From positions 13,702,001 through 13,766,000 of the forward strand of contig OX387193.1 of NCBI GenBank assembly GCA_947561395.2: a stretch of DNA of 64,000 nucleotides, in the 5' to 3' direction. The translations under genes were made by a program, and so were the position numbers. The notes below the pieces were generated by a model that searched no databases, was not told the DNA's origin, and saw nothing but the letters and a program-made list of their open reading frames with translations. This document shows, piece after piece, positions 1-11,307 of the stretch (its first letter is position 1; every line of letters begins with the position of its first letter). This stretch comes from Buxus sempervirens. Its lineage: Eukaryota > Streptophyta > Magnoliopsida > Buxales > Buxaceae.

Positions 1-1928
1 TCTGGCTTTACTAATACTGCGCCGATCCCATTTCCATTCATATTTGCAGCCCCATCAAAGAACATCTGCCAGGAGTCTTCACTTTCTTCCTCTTCAGCAA
101 ATAAGATGGCCTCATCCGGGAAATTCGTTTTAAGAGGTTGATAATCTGGTAATGGGTGCTCAGCTAGGTGGTCAGCAATTGCCTGACCTTTGATTGCTTT
201 CTGAGTGACATATGTCAGGTCGAATTCTGAAAGCAAAAGCTGCCACTTGGCTGTTCTACCAGTTAAAGCCGGCTTCTCAAACAGATATTTTAGCGGATCC
301 ATCCTTGAGATCAGCAAAGTCGAATAGCTTAAGAAATAGTGCCTAAGCCTTTGAGTCGCCCAGACCAAAGCGCAAAAAGTCTTTTCCAAAGGCGAATATC
401 TTGTCTCATAATCTGTGAATTTCTTGCTCAGATAGTAGATAGCCTTTTCTTTTCTGCCTGTTTCATCGTGCTGCCCCAATACGCATCCCATTGATGTTTC
501 TAGAACTGATAGATACAGAATCAGTGGTTTTCCTGGAATTGGCAGTACTAGAACAAGGGGATTTGACAGATAATCCTTTATTTTGTCGAATGCTTGTTGG
601 CAATCCTCATTCCATATAGTTGGATTATTCTTCCTTAGAAGTTTAAAGATCGGCTCGCAAATAGCAGTAAGTTGTGCTATGAACCGGCTGATATACTGAA
701 TTCTTCCCAGAAAGCCCCTAACTTCTTTTTCAGTCTTAGGAGCTGGCATCTCAATGATTGCCTTGGCTTTAGACGGGTCTATCTCAATCCCTCTTCTGCT
801 TACAATGAATCCCAATAATTTCCCGGATGTGGCTCCAAAGACACACTTTGCTGGATTAAGCCTTAAGCTGTACTTCCTTAGACGGTCAAATACCCTCTTT
901 AGATTGATCAAATGATCTTCCTCTTCACATGATTTAGCGATCATATCATCCACATAGACTTCCATCTCTTTGTGGATCATATCATGGAAAAGGGCTGTCA
1001 TGGCTCGCTGATATGTTGCTCCGGCATTCTTTAATCCAAAAGGCATGACTGTGTAGTGGAAGGTTCCCCAAGGAGTAATAAAAGCGGTTTTCTCTTGATC
1101 CTCCTTTGCCATTTTGATTTGGTTGTATCCGGAAAAGCCATCCATGAAAGAGAACAAGCTGTGCACTGCCGTATTATCAACCAAGATGTCGATGTGTGGC
1201 AATGGAAAGTCATCCTTCGGGCTCGCTTTGTTCAAGTCTCTGTAATCCACACACATCCTGACTTTTCCATCTTTCTTTGGAACTGGGACTATATTGGCTA
1301 GCCAATCAGGGTATGTGGACACCGCCAAAAACCCGGCTTAAAACTGCTTCACTACTTCATCTTTGACTTTCAAAGTCCATTCCGGTTTCAACCTTCTCAA
1401 TTTCTGCTTAATAGGCTTTACTCCTGGCAAGATTGGCAGCCTGTGTACAACCATGTCTGTATCCAACCCTGGCATATCCCGATAAGACCATGCGAACACG
1501 TCCTTGTAATCGGCCAAGAATCGGGACATATCTTTCTGCTGCATTCCAGACAAGCATGCTCCAATCTTTACAATTTTTGGGTCCTCTTTGGTTCCCAGGT
1601 TTATGGAAATGGTTTCTTCAATGTTAGGTTGAATACCCTTTTCGTGACGCTCCAATTGATATGATATTTCTCTTGGAAGGTCATTGTCTTCGGCCTCGAT
1701 CTCCTCTTCGATCCCCATTAGGTCGAAGTTGAGCTCGAGGTCGAAGTCGTATTCAACTTGCTTTAATTCGGTCTGTATATATGGCTCATAAGCAGTCTGG
1801 ACCATTTTGAAAGCTTTAGATTTTCTAGAAAAAATTGAAAAATCTTTTTGGGTTTTTTGAGAACCTTCTAGAGAGGCTTTTCCTGAAGATGAAGGTTCAT
1901 TAAAACCTTCAGGAAAAGGGCAATCCAC
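1..1928 (-). pseudogene. Element 1 pol (RT, RNase H, start of aRNase H), one in-frame stop, partial
   Basis: The polyprotein would copy element RNA into DNA. Visible on the - strand are an acidic N-terminal linker, reverse transcriptase with the MPFGLKNAGAT block (about 1046-1014) and YVDD (about 958), a connection/RNase H region, and the start of a second archaeal-type RNase H at the left edge (NGNGIGAVLVKP region). The reading frame is in the -1 frame relative to gag-pro and has no ATG at its beginning. A TAA stop at 1340-1338 replaces the glutamine codon that element 2 has in the same KQFQAGF context, consistent with one C-to-T change. I read the frame as open through the RT region on both sides of this stop. 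Integrase is outside the window. This copy therefore probably cannot make full-length pol without read-through. Confidence 0.9.
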
Positions 1929-1948
1929 TAATGGAGTTTTTTTTTAAA
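1928..1948 (-). promoter_or_regulatory. Putative -1 frameshift site, element 1 gag-pro to pol
   Basis: On the - strand the sequence is TTTAAAAAAAAACTCC, followed within three codons by the gag-pro stop TAG (1930-1928). Slipping back one base on the A9 run moves ribosomes into the pol frame. The same A9-CTCCA arrangement is present in element 2 although the flanks have diverged. The frame relation is read directly; use of the site in cells is inference. Confidence 0.65.
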
Positions 1949-4900
1949 GGCCGCAGCTGATTGCCAACCATATGCAGCCTCAAATGTCAAAGGGGTCTCT
2001 TCCCAATTTTTCAATACAAAGCCCTCTGGAACAGGTGGTATAGTGCAAACCCGTTCCTCCTCAAACTCTTGATCCGATACCATCATTACCGGATTTGAAA
2101 AACTGCCCTTTTCTGCTTCGGGGCTGAGTTCAGAGGTGACTTCATCAGGAATCTTGATTGAGGCCCAGTCGATAAAAGGAACCTCTTCTTCTGCTTTCTC
2201 TCTTCCTTCATTCTCTGTCATTGCAAAGAATGCCCCTGTCTCCTCCGTGAAATCCTGATGCTCCTGTGGCAGTGGCTCAGGCTCACCCGTGGCTTCAGGC
2301 GCCAAAGTGGATGAGAGGGGGATAAAAGGTTGAAGGGTTGAGGTAAAAGGCTTTCTAAAAGGGTTGTCATTGAAATACGGAGGCTTGAAGGAATCTGTAG
2401 GAGGAGCCAATTGAATGGTATGAGAGGGCCTCGGGAAAGTTTCCCTTAAATGAGGGAACTTTTCCGGATTCTTTCCCCTCTCATTTTCTTTCTGTGGTCC
2501 CCTCTTCCATCTTCTCATTTTCATCCCTAGTCCTACTCGTGGGACTAGCCTCTGTGCCTCTATGGGCGTCACCCTTCCTTGCAGGTTAATGCCCAACCCC
2601 TTTCCTGGGTGGAAATTGCAATCCTTTAAGACTTTCTCCACCATCTTATTGGCGCAGGTCAACCTCTCTTTCTTTTTTAGACACCCCCCAGGTATGAAGT
2701 TGACTGTTTCAAACTGAAAAGAGTGAAAGGCAATTTTGTCTGCCGTTAATTCCACATTAATGAAAGGTACGTCAGGTGATATGACGGGAGGGACTAGGTT
2801 CTCGGCTAGGACCGTTATTACCCTTTGGCCTCTTATAAATTTTACTCTTTGATGAAGAGTAGAGGGTATAGCCCTAGCTGAGTGGATCCACGGCCTTCCC
2901 AGAAGTAGATTAAAGGCTGCCGGAATATCTATCACTTCGAATGTGATATTAAAGATATTCGGTCCGATGGTAATCGGCAGTTCAATCTCTCCCAGGGAGT
3001 GTGTTTTGGAGCTATCGAAAGCTCTCACAACCCTCCCGTTCTGCTTTATCCTGGATTGGTCCAGGCCAAGCCTCACACATGTTACAAGGGGGTAGACGTT
3101 TAAGGCTGACCCATTGTCAATTAGGACCCTGGCTATCATGCTACCCTTACAGAGCACAGTGATGTGCAAAGGGTCCATGTAATAGCCTCCACCAGGGCTT
3201 ATCTCTTTTTCTGAAAAGCTTATTACATGGTGAGATAGGATCTGGCCGATCATCGTGCCGAGCTGGTCTAGCTCAATTGTTTTGGGCACGTGGGCGCTCT
3301 GGAGTACTTTCATTAATGAGTCCCTATGCTTTTCTGAATTAAGCAATAATCCCAGTATTGATATCTGGGCAGGGACCTTGGTTAATTGGTCAACAATATT
3401 GAATTCACTCTTTTTCAGTATTTTTAGGAGATCCTCTGCCTCCTTATTGTCGACCTGAGGGGTGTCTTCCCCTATTTTGGCCTTCCCCTTCTGGACTTGC
3501 TCTGCCTCTTTCCTTTCTTGTTCTTTTCCTTCTACACACCTCCCTGATCTTGTCATGAGGTTTACCTCCTCCTGACCTTGATTCCCGGCCACTGGGATAG
3601 TGGTCGTATAACCCTCGCTGTAATTCCAAGGTACAGCGGTTTCTGAATAAGAGGGTTTAGGCACGTTAAATACCAAGGGTTGGAGGTGGGACCTTGGTGC
3701 AGGAGCTGATGTGGGAATAAGGTTAGAAGAAGGCACCTCAATAACCAGAGGCGAAGATTGCCTTGGTGCCTGGGGTTGAGAGGATTTTAAGGTCTGAGAA
3801 GAAACAGACGTAATTGAAGCAGTGGTGGGGTCATAATTAATGACCAAAGATGGTTTGGGTGATGGAGTAGTGGGGGAAGCAACAGCCTGGTTGCAATTAA
3901 TAATGAGAGGGGGTTTGGCTACATTAAGTTGGGCCATGAGAGAAGCGGCCCGGTTTAGAGAGGCATTAATGTCCTCCGCAGTCTTGCCATTTCCTTTATT
4001 TCCAGAAATGACGTTGATTTGTTCCTCTATCTCTTCCTGGTCAAAATAGACCTTAACGGACGTCCCTATTGGCGCAATTAACTGCGAGGGATCAAACGTC
4101 CTAGGTCTAGAAGAGATGGTCCCTACGAAATTGGAAGGACCAGCCCCATTATGCTGGGGCAGAGGATTCTGACCAATGTCAGTCCTGGCGGGAGAGGGTG
4201 CAGCTGTGTTAAACAACAGGGTTCCCTGATCGATCAAATCTTGAATGGCGTGTTTTAATGGCCAGCACCTGTCTGTAGGGTGTCCTGGTGCACCCATATG
4301 GTATTCACAGGTGGTGGAGGGATCGAAATTCTTTCCCTTTGAAGCATTCGGATTTGGTTCTTTCAGGGTGACATACCCTGCGTTTAACAAAGATGGCAAA
4401 AGTTGGGATGGAGTCACAGGAAGAGGGGAAAGGACCCTGCTTCTTCTGGACGCCATCCAAGCGTCTCTCTCCTCTTTTGAGAATACCCTTTTTTGGTTGG
4501 GCATTGCTGCCTGAGGGACATTAATGTTGAGAGGGTTTTGATAGGTCGATTGTGGCTGCACCGGACTGGGTGGAGGTGCAGCAATATTGATTTGGATGGG
4601 TTTTTGTGGTGGTTGGGGTTGTACCATGTTTACTTCCCCTTCTTTCTTTCCTCCATTCCTTCTTGCCCCATTTTTCTGCTTCTGGGTCGAAGGATCAAAA
4701 GTTGGCTCCTGCTGACGAGCCGTGGTAGAATGGTCGTGGATTCGCCCGGATCTGATTCCATCCTCAATCCGGTCCGCGACTAGTACTAGGGCAGCGAAAC
4801 TGGTGGTAACCTGACCCACCAAGTGATTGTAAAATGGATGCCCCAGCGTGCCGATAAAGGTGGTAACCATCTCGGGCTCCATCATGGGAGGCCTGACCTG

Positions 4901-5704
4901 AGAGGCGGCTTCTCTCCACCTTTTGGCATACTGCCTAACTGTCTCATCTCTTCCCTTACTCATTTTCATCATATCGTACCTATCTGGCACGATGTCAGCA
5001 TTGAAACGGTACTGAGCAAGGAAAGCATCAGCTAGGTCCTTCCACCTTCTGATTCTGCCGTGGTCCACAGTTGCGAACCATCTCAAGGCTGCCCGAGTTA
5101 GGCTTCTCTGGAATAGCTGGATCAGGATGCCATCATCCCGGCCAAATTGGCATAACGCCCCACAATAGAGCTTCAGATGGCTCATTGGGCATCCGGTGCC
5201 GTCATATTTTTCAAAGTCCGGGCACTTAAATTTGGCCGGTAAGCATGCGTCGGGGTACAGGCAGAGATCTTGGAAGTTGGTACCACCCAACGTGTTGATC
5301 CCCCTCACTTCTTTCAATTCCTCCTGAATGGACTCCAGTTTGTCCAAAATTTTCCTCTCCACTTCTACCCTCAGTCTCTCTTTTTCTTTTTCCTTTTCCT
5401 TCTCACATTCAGATTCCTCCTCCCGGATCAGGATAGGCTCGGGGTTTGGATGAGAGAGTTCAGGTTGAGGTGGGATAGGTTGGATTGGTGGTGGAAGTTC
5501 AGTCTGGGGTGGAGCTTGTGGTGGTGCATTGTGGGATGATGAAGCTTGGTGAACCTGAGCCTGCGCCTGTTGCGCCTGCATCTGAGCCTGAGCGGCTTGG
5601 TTGGCTAGCAAATTTTCCAGTAGTTTGGTCATCCCTGCCACTTGCTCTTGCAGTTGAGCAAAGGCCTCAGCCGACACAGTAGATTGTTCTTCAGCAGGGT
5701 TCAT
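1928..5704 (-). CDS. gag-pro: Element 1 gag-pro polyprotein
   Basis: The 1258-residue open frame starts at an ATG in a good context (ACCATGA). In order it shows a Gln/Pro/Ala-rich N-terminus with a Glu/Lys-rich coiled segment (about residues 20-130), a retrotransposon gag domain (about 150-340), a C-x2-H-x4-GH-x4-C zinc-knuckle-like motif (CEYHMGAPGHPTDRC), a long Pro/Ser-rich linker, a retropepsin-like protease with the catalytic block IDNGSALN (about nt 3100-3130) and the partner motif LLLGRPWIH, and then a G-patch-like segment (GKGLGINLQG, about nt 2570-2600). Gag packages element RNA and the protease matures the polyprotein. The frame ends FKKKLH-stop over an A9 run, where pol begins in the -1 frame. 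No internal stop is present. Confidence 0.92.
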   Translation of the reverse strand: MNPAEEQSTVSAEAFAQLQEQVAGMTKLLENLLANQAAQAQMQAQQAQAQVHQASSSHNAPPQAPPQTELPPPIQPIPPQPELSHPNPEPILIREEESECEKEKEKEKERLRVEVERKILDKLESIQEELKEVRGINTLGGTNFQDLCLYPDACLPAKFKCPDFEKYDGTGCPMSHLKLYCGALCQFGRDDGILIQLFQRSLTRAALRWFATVDHGRIRRWKDLADAFLAQYRFNADIVPDRYDMMKMSKGRDETVRQYAKRWREAASQVRPPMMEPEMVTTFIGTLGHPFYNHLVGQVTTSFAALVLVADRIEDGIRSGRIHDHSTTARQQEPTFDPSTQKQKNGARRNGGKKEGEVNMVQPQPPQKPIQINIAAPPPSPVQPQSTYQNPLNINVPQAAMPNQKRVFSKEERDAWMASRRSRVLSPLPVTPSQLLPSLLNAGYVTLKEPNPNASKGKNFDPSTTCEYHMGAPGHPTDRCWPLKHAIQDLIDQGTLLFNTAAPSPARTDIGQNPLPQHNGAGPSNFVGTISSRPRTFDPSQLIAPIGTSVKVYFDQEEIEEQINVISGNKGNGKTAEDINASLNRAASLMAQLNVAKPPLIINCNQAVASPTTPSPKPSLVINYDPTTASITSVSSQTLKSSQPQAPRQSSPLVIEVPSSNLIPTSAPAPRSHLQPLVFNVPKPSYSETAVPWNYSEGYTTTIPVAGNQGQEEVNLMTRSGRCVEGKEQERKEAEQVQKGKAKIGEDTPQVDNKEAEDLLKILKKSEFNIVDQLTKVPAQISILGLLLNSEKHRDSLMKVLQSAHVPKTIELDQLGTMIGQILSHHVISFSEKEISPGGGYYMDPLHITVLCKGSMIARVLIDNGSALNVYPLVTCVRLGLDQSRIKQNGRVVRAFDSSKTHSLGEIELPITIGPNIFNITFEVIDIPAAFNLLLGRPWIHSARAIPSTLHQRVKFIRGQRVITVLAENLVPPVISPDVPFINVELTADKIAFHSFQFETVNFIPGGCLKKKERLTCANKMVEKVLKDCNFHPGKGLGINLQGRVTPIEAQRLVPRVGLGMKMRRWKRGPQKENERGKNPEKFPHLRETFPRPSHTIQLAPPTDSFKPPYFNDNPFRKPFTSTLQPFIPLSSTLAPEATGEPEPLPQEHQDFTEETGAFFAMTENEGREKAEEEVPFIDWASIKIPDEVTSELSPEAEKGSFSNPVMMVSDQEFEEERVCTIPPVPEGFVLKNWEETPLTFEAAYGWQSAAAFKKKLH

Positions 5705-6139
5705 GGTAGCCGCTTTTAATCTCTGAGAACGTCGGGGAGCAATGGTTGCAGTAGGAACTTAGTACCTTAGTTAAAGAAAAAGGCAAAAGAGAAAAAATGT
5801 TAGTATCCCATCAAATCAACTTTACACACCTATGCATGCATGCATGTAGGCTTGGTGAACATGAGTCTGGGGGTTTCTTTGCATTCATATTTTTTGATTT
5901 TTGTATTTATGGTTAACATAACCTTATTAAGATGAGGTGATTGATACGAAAAAGATCAAACCTCAGAAATTTTGTAGGAGTATTCTAGGGCCTCCAACAT
6001 GTCCCACACAAAAGATGATGTGCCCACAGTAAAAGCCTGTAGACAAATCAAGACTTGGAATCACGCAAGCTTCCAAGGGCTTATGCTTTGGATTTAAGGC
6101 TTCCACAACCTCCCGAAATTACGCAGGCTTTCAGGGGCC

Positions 6140-6858
6140 TATGATTTTCTAAATTCAGGCTTTAGAAGGCCTATGAAGATTTTGAAAAATTCTGGAATTT
6201 CAGGCTTCCAGGAGTCCTATGAGTTTCTAAATTCAGGCTTTAGAAGGCCTATGAGGATTTTAAAAAAGTCTGGAATTTCAGGCTTCCAGGAGTCCTATGA
6301 GTTTCTAAATTCAGGCTTTAGAAGGCCTATGAAGATTTTGAAAAAGTCTGGAATTTCAGGCTTCCAGGAGTCCTATGAGTTTCTAAATTCAGGCTTTAGA
6401 AGGCCTATGAAGATTTTGGAAAAGTCTGGAATTTCAGGCTTCCAGGAGTCCTATGAGTTTCTAAATTCAGGCTTTAGGAGGCCTATGAAGATTTTGAAAA
6501 AGTTTGGAATTTCAGGCTTCCAGGAGTCCTATGAGTTTCTAAATTCAGGCTTTAGAAGGCCTATGAAGATTTTGAAAAAGTCCGGAATTTCAGGCTTCCA
6601 GGAGTCCTATGAGTTTCTAAATTCAGGCTTTAGAAGGCCTATGAGGATTTTAAAAAAGTCTAGAATTTCAGGCTTCCAGGAGTCCTATGAGTTTCTAAAT
6701 TCAGGCTTTAGAAGGCCTATGAGGATTTTAAAAAAGTCTGGAATTTCAGGCTTTCAGGAGTCCTATGAGTTTCTAAATTCAGGCTTTAGAAGGCCTATGA
6801 GGATTTTAAAAAAGTCTGGAATTTCAGGCTTCCAGGAGTCCTATGAGTTGATTTTCTG
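6140..6858. repeat. 78-bp tandem repeat, about 9 copies (element 1 5' UTR)
   Basis: Units start at regular 78-bp steps (AAGGCCTATGA at 6166, 6244, 6322 and onward) and differ by only a few bases. Each unit contains GGCTTCCAGGAGTCCTATGA. As 78 is a multiple of three, a 228-codon frame stays open on the + strand across the whole array; I treat that as a by-product. The array lies directly upstream of gag, the same place where element 2 has an unrelated-looking 71-76-bp array. Confidence 0.95.
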
Positions 6859-7581
6859 AAATTCCAAGGCTTTCAGATGCCTAAAATATTTTTGATTTCC
6901 CCTTAGGTGCTTTTGAGTTAAAAAGAGACTCAAATTGCTTTCAAGGAGATGATTTACTTAAAGTTTTCCTTTCACTTGATTTTTAAATGATTATTTGCTT
7001 GGAATTCAAAGGTTTCCAAGTGACCCAATTGCTCTTTGGAAGAAATCTTAAAAGTTTGAACACTTTATGTTTAAAGGTTTCTTAAAGATTGATTTTTGAT
7101 TGGAATTTGCCCCATTTTTTTAAAAAAAGTTGAGCCTCCTTTCATGAATTGCATTACACTTTAAGCTTAACATGTTTTGGGAACTTATTGTGATTTCCAA
7201 GTTTAATTCTTGAGGTTGAAGTATGATTAAGTTGGTTATTTGAACCAATTTTCTTTTAATCATTTACTTCACTTAAGATGGGTTAAGTATTCAAATTAGG
7301 TAAAAAGAGCCTAACATGATCTTAAACCGCAAAATTTGGCGCTTGACCTGACTTTTGGTTTGAGCCAATTTTATTTCATCATTTTCAACTTTGAGTTGGA
7401 TTAATTTGCTCAATTTAGGTGAATATGTTCAAAATGACTTTAATTTCTTAATCCGGGTGGATTTGGAATGGTTTAAATGCCATTTATCTTATTTGGAGTC
7501 GCTGTCCATTTGCTTATATAACTTAGGGATGAAAGGACCCAGAAATGCTTAATTAGCATGGCCAGAATGGGATTTCGGCTT

Positions 7582-7673
7582 AAAACCGCACACTCAGGAC
7601 GGTTTGGCTCAAACCGTATGATACATGCGGTTGCAGCGAAAATGCAGACAACCGCATACTCAGGACGGTTTTC
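7582..7673. repeat. Palindrome cluster matching element 1 LTR motif (5' UTR)
   Basis: Three imperfect inverted repeats have AACCGCAT-type left arms and CGGTT right arms (for example AACCGCATACTCAGGACGGT). The same unit type occurs in the element's own LTR at 11308-11577. It is about 1.6 kb from the primer site, the same relative place as the palindromes in the 5' UTR of element 2, which carry a different half-site. Confidence 0.8.
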
Positions 7674-9258
7674 AGCCGAAAAACAGATTTTCGAATTGTT
7701 TCCTTTTCCAATTGGTTTTGATTAGCTTGGTTACTTGCCCAAACACACTGTTCACCACTGGGTGGCTTCTGGACTGCCCCAAATTGGGCACTTGACATAT
7801 CAAATGGCATTAAAGGCCCGTTTAACCCTTGAATTTCATGAGATTGCATGGGGATACCAAAAATATGCACAAACAGACTTCTTATGATAAAAGAAACATG
7901 TTACAATACAAATTGGCCTTCAAGGGCATGAATCAAAATAAAATTACAATTTTAGCCTCCTTTGGCTTGAGAATGAGAATTTTTAAACTAAAAGGAAAAA
8001 TCCCTTTGTACCAGCAGCTCCAGGGTGTTCTCCACACCAATTTCCTGCAAAACAAAGGATTAGTAATATTCATACATAGGAGGGCCTAGGTTCCCTCCCC
8101 AAAATGGACACCCAATGCATGGATTTCGGGACTTTTAGGTGCCTCCTATGGACATTTGGGGTAGAACGACACCTAAGAAGAGTAAAAACTCTCTCTAAGG
8201 GTTACACCAATCCTAGGATAACAACAAATTTCTGGGAATAACAAAATCCCCACAAATGGCCAACATGAGCTTGATATTTACAAAGTAAAGATGTTACCAC
8301 AAATAATAGGCTTACATTACCTTGTTACCTCATGTTTACCTTCCAAATGGTGTCCATATCATGCCTTGGACCACCTGAGCCATGCAAGACGGCCTTCCCT
8401 CAATTACAAACCCTTTCCCCATCGCATTTGGTTTATTTTGGCCAAAAGGGTGTTTCTCCACCTTCGCGTAGGGGTCTTGGGTTTTGGCTTATTGGCAACT
8501 TAGAGCTCAAGCCTAGTGTATGACCAGAATTCTAGATCCACCATGTCATCACATCATTGGCTCAAAGTCTCCAAGGTGAATGTTTTCACTTTCGCTTTCC
8601 GAAGTAACGACCTCGGTGCGCCAAGCTACACACATTCCTGTTCAACTTCCTATAGGTGATAGGTAGGCTGTGTAAAAAATAAAAAAAGTGCTCAAGTGCA
8701 TTTGAAAAAGAGGGTCACATTCAACACAACGTCCCACCCTTGCCACTCTTTTTTTCTTATTCATGCAAGCGCAATCACATTCACCAAGGCATGATATGGA
8801 AATCATATTTGAAGTAAACAATCATGAGTAAAACAAAGTAATTAAAAAAACACCTAGCATGCTCATACTAACATGTATTCACACAAGCATCATGCAAGCA
8901 TGTTATCATGTTGTACACAAAAGCAAATAAATCATGGTGAGCATGCTTAATACAAAGTAAACATCTCTCCAACATTCTGATCTCATGCTTACCACATCAA
9001 AGTTCTAATCGAAGCATGCTTATCATGACAAAAATGGCAACCTAGCATGGTAAGACTATCTAGGTCCACTGACATGGTTTTGAATATAATCAAAGCATAC
9101 ACCCATCACATGGCCTATTGTCTAAGGTCTCAGGTATTCTAAAAATTATAACACTCAGATCAAACATGTTTATCACAAATGGTAAAACAGCAAACAATTC
9201 ATGGAAATTAATCGATCATGCTCAAGCAATCAAAACATGGCTCAATTCCACTAGCTAG

Positions 9259-9276
9259 TCCCCAGCAGAGTCGCCA
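9259..9276 (-). promoter_or_regulatory. Primer binding site, tRNA-Arg type (element 1)
   Basis: The - strand reads TGGCGACTCTGCTGGGGA two bases downstream of the LTR end (ACA, then AC). It complements the 3' end of plant tRNA-Arg(ACG), recalled as TCCCCAGCGGAGTCGCCA, at 17 of 18 positions. tRNA-Arg priming is known for Ogre-like elements. Confidence 0.88.
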
Positions 9277-11100
9277 GTTGTGAGACATGGATTCGTCATC
9301 TCGGATGACTTCCGATATCGTCACGCGGGGGTTGATAAAATGTTAAGAGTCGCCACCATCCATCTTAGGTTGTGAATGGACACCAAAGGGTTCATAGATG
9401 TCAAATAGAGCCAAAGTAGCTCTAATACAAGGAAAATCCAGAGATTGGGTACGGGGAATTATTTATGAGCGGGGGAAGGTGTTAGGCACCCCCACTCATC
9501 CGTCTAAGACGGTTACCACATGCTTGCTTATGCTATAAATTGTTTGCTAGTAAAATTAACAAAAAGGTGCTTAACAAGCACAATGTGTGTGACCCTTCCA
9601 CATGAGAAGTCTAATGAGTTTAGACTCTCTTTGTGGATTCATCACTTTTAAAACTTCATGAGTGAAGTGAAATCAAAGTAAAAATGAAGAAAATCAAGCC
9701 AAGGCAAATCTGGAGAAATTCGGTCAAAAGAGTTTGAAAGCTTTGATAAACCATAACTCATTCAATTTAAATCTAAATCAAATGAAACCAAAGCCATTTG
9801 AAAACTGGTATATATTAGAATATACAGTAAAAAGTTCAGCTCGATCCGATTCAAAACTAGAGAGAAATCCACATATGAAATCTGATGTTATAACTCAGAA
9901 AAAGTGTTAAGTAGGCATTTTCAAAGCTCTATTCGTGGAGTTTGGCTCAATAAAAATCCATAAAAATTGGTATGGGGGAAGTATGTAGTGTCATCTTTCC
10001 AAAGAAAAAAACCTCACATCAATCTCTATCCGGATGTGACCTGTGTGCTCTCTTGAACAGGCCTCGAAGACCACAGATGAGCTCTGGACTATGCCAGCGA
10101 GCACCTCTGAGTCAACTGAGCACCCAAAGCACAAATCAGATTGAAATCAGCTGAAACTTGTTGGAAATGAAAATAGACTTCTTAAAGAAAACTCAGAAAC
10201 TGGAATCATAGGAAACGGATTAAAACCGAGCAAATAGTGCACCATCAAAGCGACAAGTTCAGCAATCTGGGCTGAACTGTCCTACAAACTTTGAAGAGAT
10301 GGTGTCAAAAATTGGCTACATGGAAGTGGACGAAAACTTCCAGATATTAAATAGACCTCCCAATCTATCACATGTCTTTGGAATCACTCAAAAATTCATC
10401 CGGAGGATGAAGTTATGAGCATTCCAAGACAGGCTACAGATCTGTCCCGTTTTTGAAGAACTTTGAATAAGAAGCCAAAATCAGTGTATGTGTGCAAGTG
10501 GATTCGACCAAAACCATTTAAAATCATGAAAAACAACTCATGAACTTCTAAAAACTCATTCTAAGGCCAATGATCTCAGATTTTCCATATTTTACATGGA
10601 AATCCAAGATCTAGCCTATTTGATGAAAGTAGTGAAAAGTGGGTGCAAAGATGTGGAAAATCACATTTCTATGAGAAAGTTAGAATCCATGGCTGTAGAG
10701 AGCATGGATTCACATCTTCTCCAAATACAAAAATGATCCGAGAAGCATTCAAGGGCTCAAAATAACCATATAGCATGCTTTTCATTATTTGAGGGTTCTA
10801 AGCCTAGAGGATCCATTCCACCTTCCCTTTCCCCAGGCTCTCTCTTCACGTTTTACGGCTAGAGAGGATTCCCAGGTACTTTAGAAGGGGTTTGGGGTTG
10901 CAAAAATACACACAGGCCTTACACTACAGAAAGGTAGAAGATGAGAGATTTTGCTAGAATGTAAAAGGGAAGCAATATCTCAAATAGGCCTTACCTTAGT
11001 AGCTTGAGCAGTTGAGTAGCCAATCCAGCAGAGGTTCTCCTTCTTCTTGCAGAGCTTCTAAGCTTCAGATTGTCAGCCATTTGCAAGAGGAGGGCCTCTC

Positions 11101-11108
11101 TATTTATA
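11101..11108 (-). promoter_or_regulatory. TATA box of element 1 LTR
   Basis: TATAAATA on the - strand within GGCCTATAAATAGAG. The same box and context recur in most LTRs of the window, with the palindrome cluster 150-350 bp upstream. Confidence 0.8.
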
Positions 11109-11307
11109 GGCCAAGTCAAGGGTAGAAGAGTCCCAAGGGTAGGCCAAAAAGGCCTTTTAGATTATTCCAATTCTCCTCCAAGGCATGAATTGGTGTAATT
11201 CAGCAAGTTTTGGAGGGTGAAATAGGGAGTTCAAGTCCCTAAGAGAGAGGTAATATGCGTAAATAAGGCTCAGAGATCGAGCCATTTCGCAAAGCCTCGA
11301 AACAGCC

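Larger units (their letters stand above)
5705..9258 (-). other. Element 1 5' untranslated region
   Basis: Between the primer site and gag-pro there is about 3.55 kb without a convincing coding frame. It holds a 78-bp tandem array next to gag, a small palindrome cluster at 7582-7673, and a block at about 8370-8640 shared with the 5' UTR of element 2. Just upstream of the gag ATG (about 5760-5790) a pyrimidine-rich stretch ending in AG resembles a 3' splice site and has a counterpart in element 2, so splicing of the leader is possible but unproven. Confidence 0.7.

Noticed and set aside
6173-6859. 228-codon + strand frame over the 78-bp repeats as a gene
   Set aside because: It is a repeat-length artefact antisense to a retrotransposon leader, without promoter or homologue.
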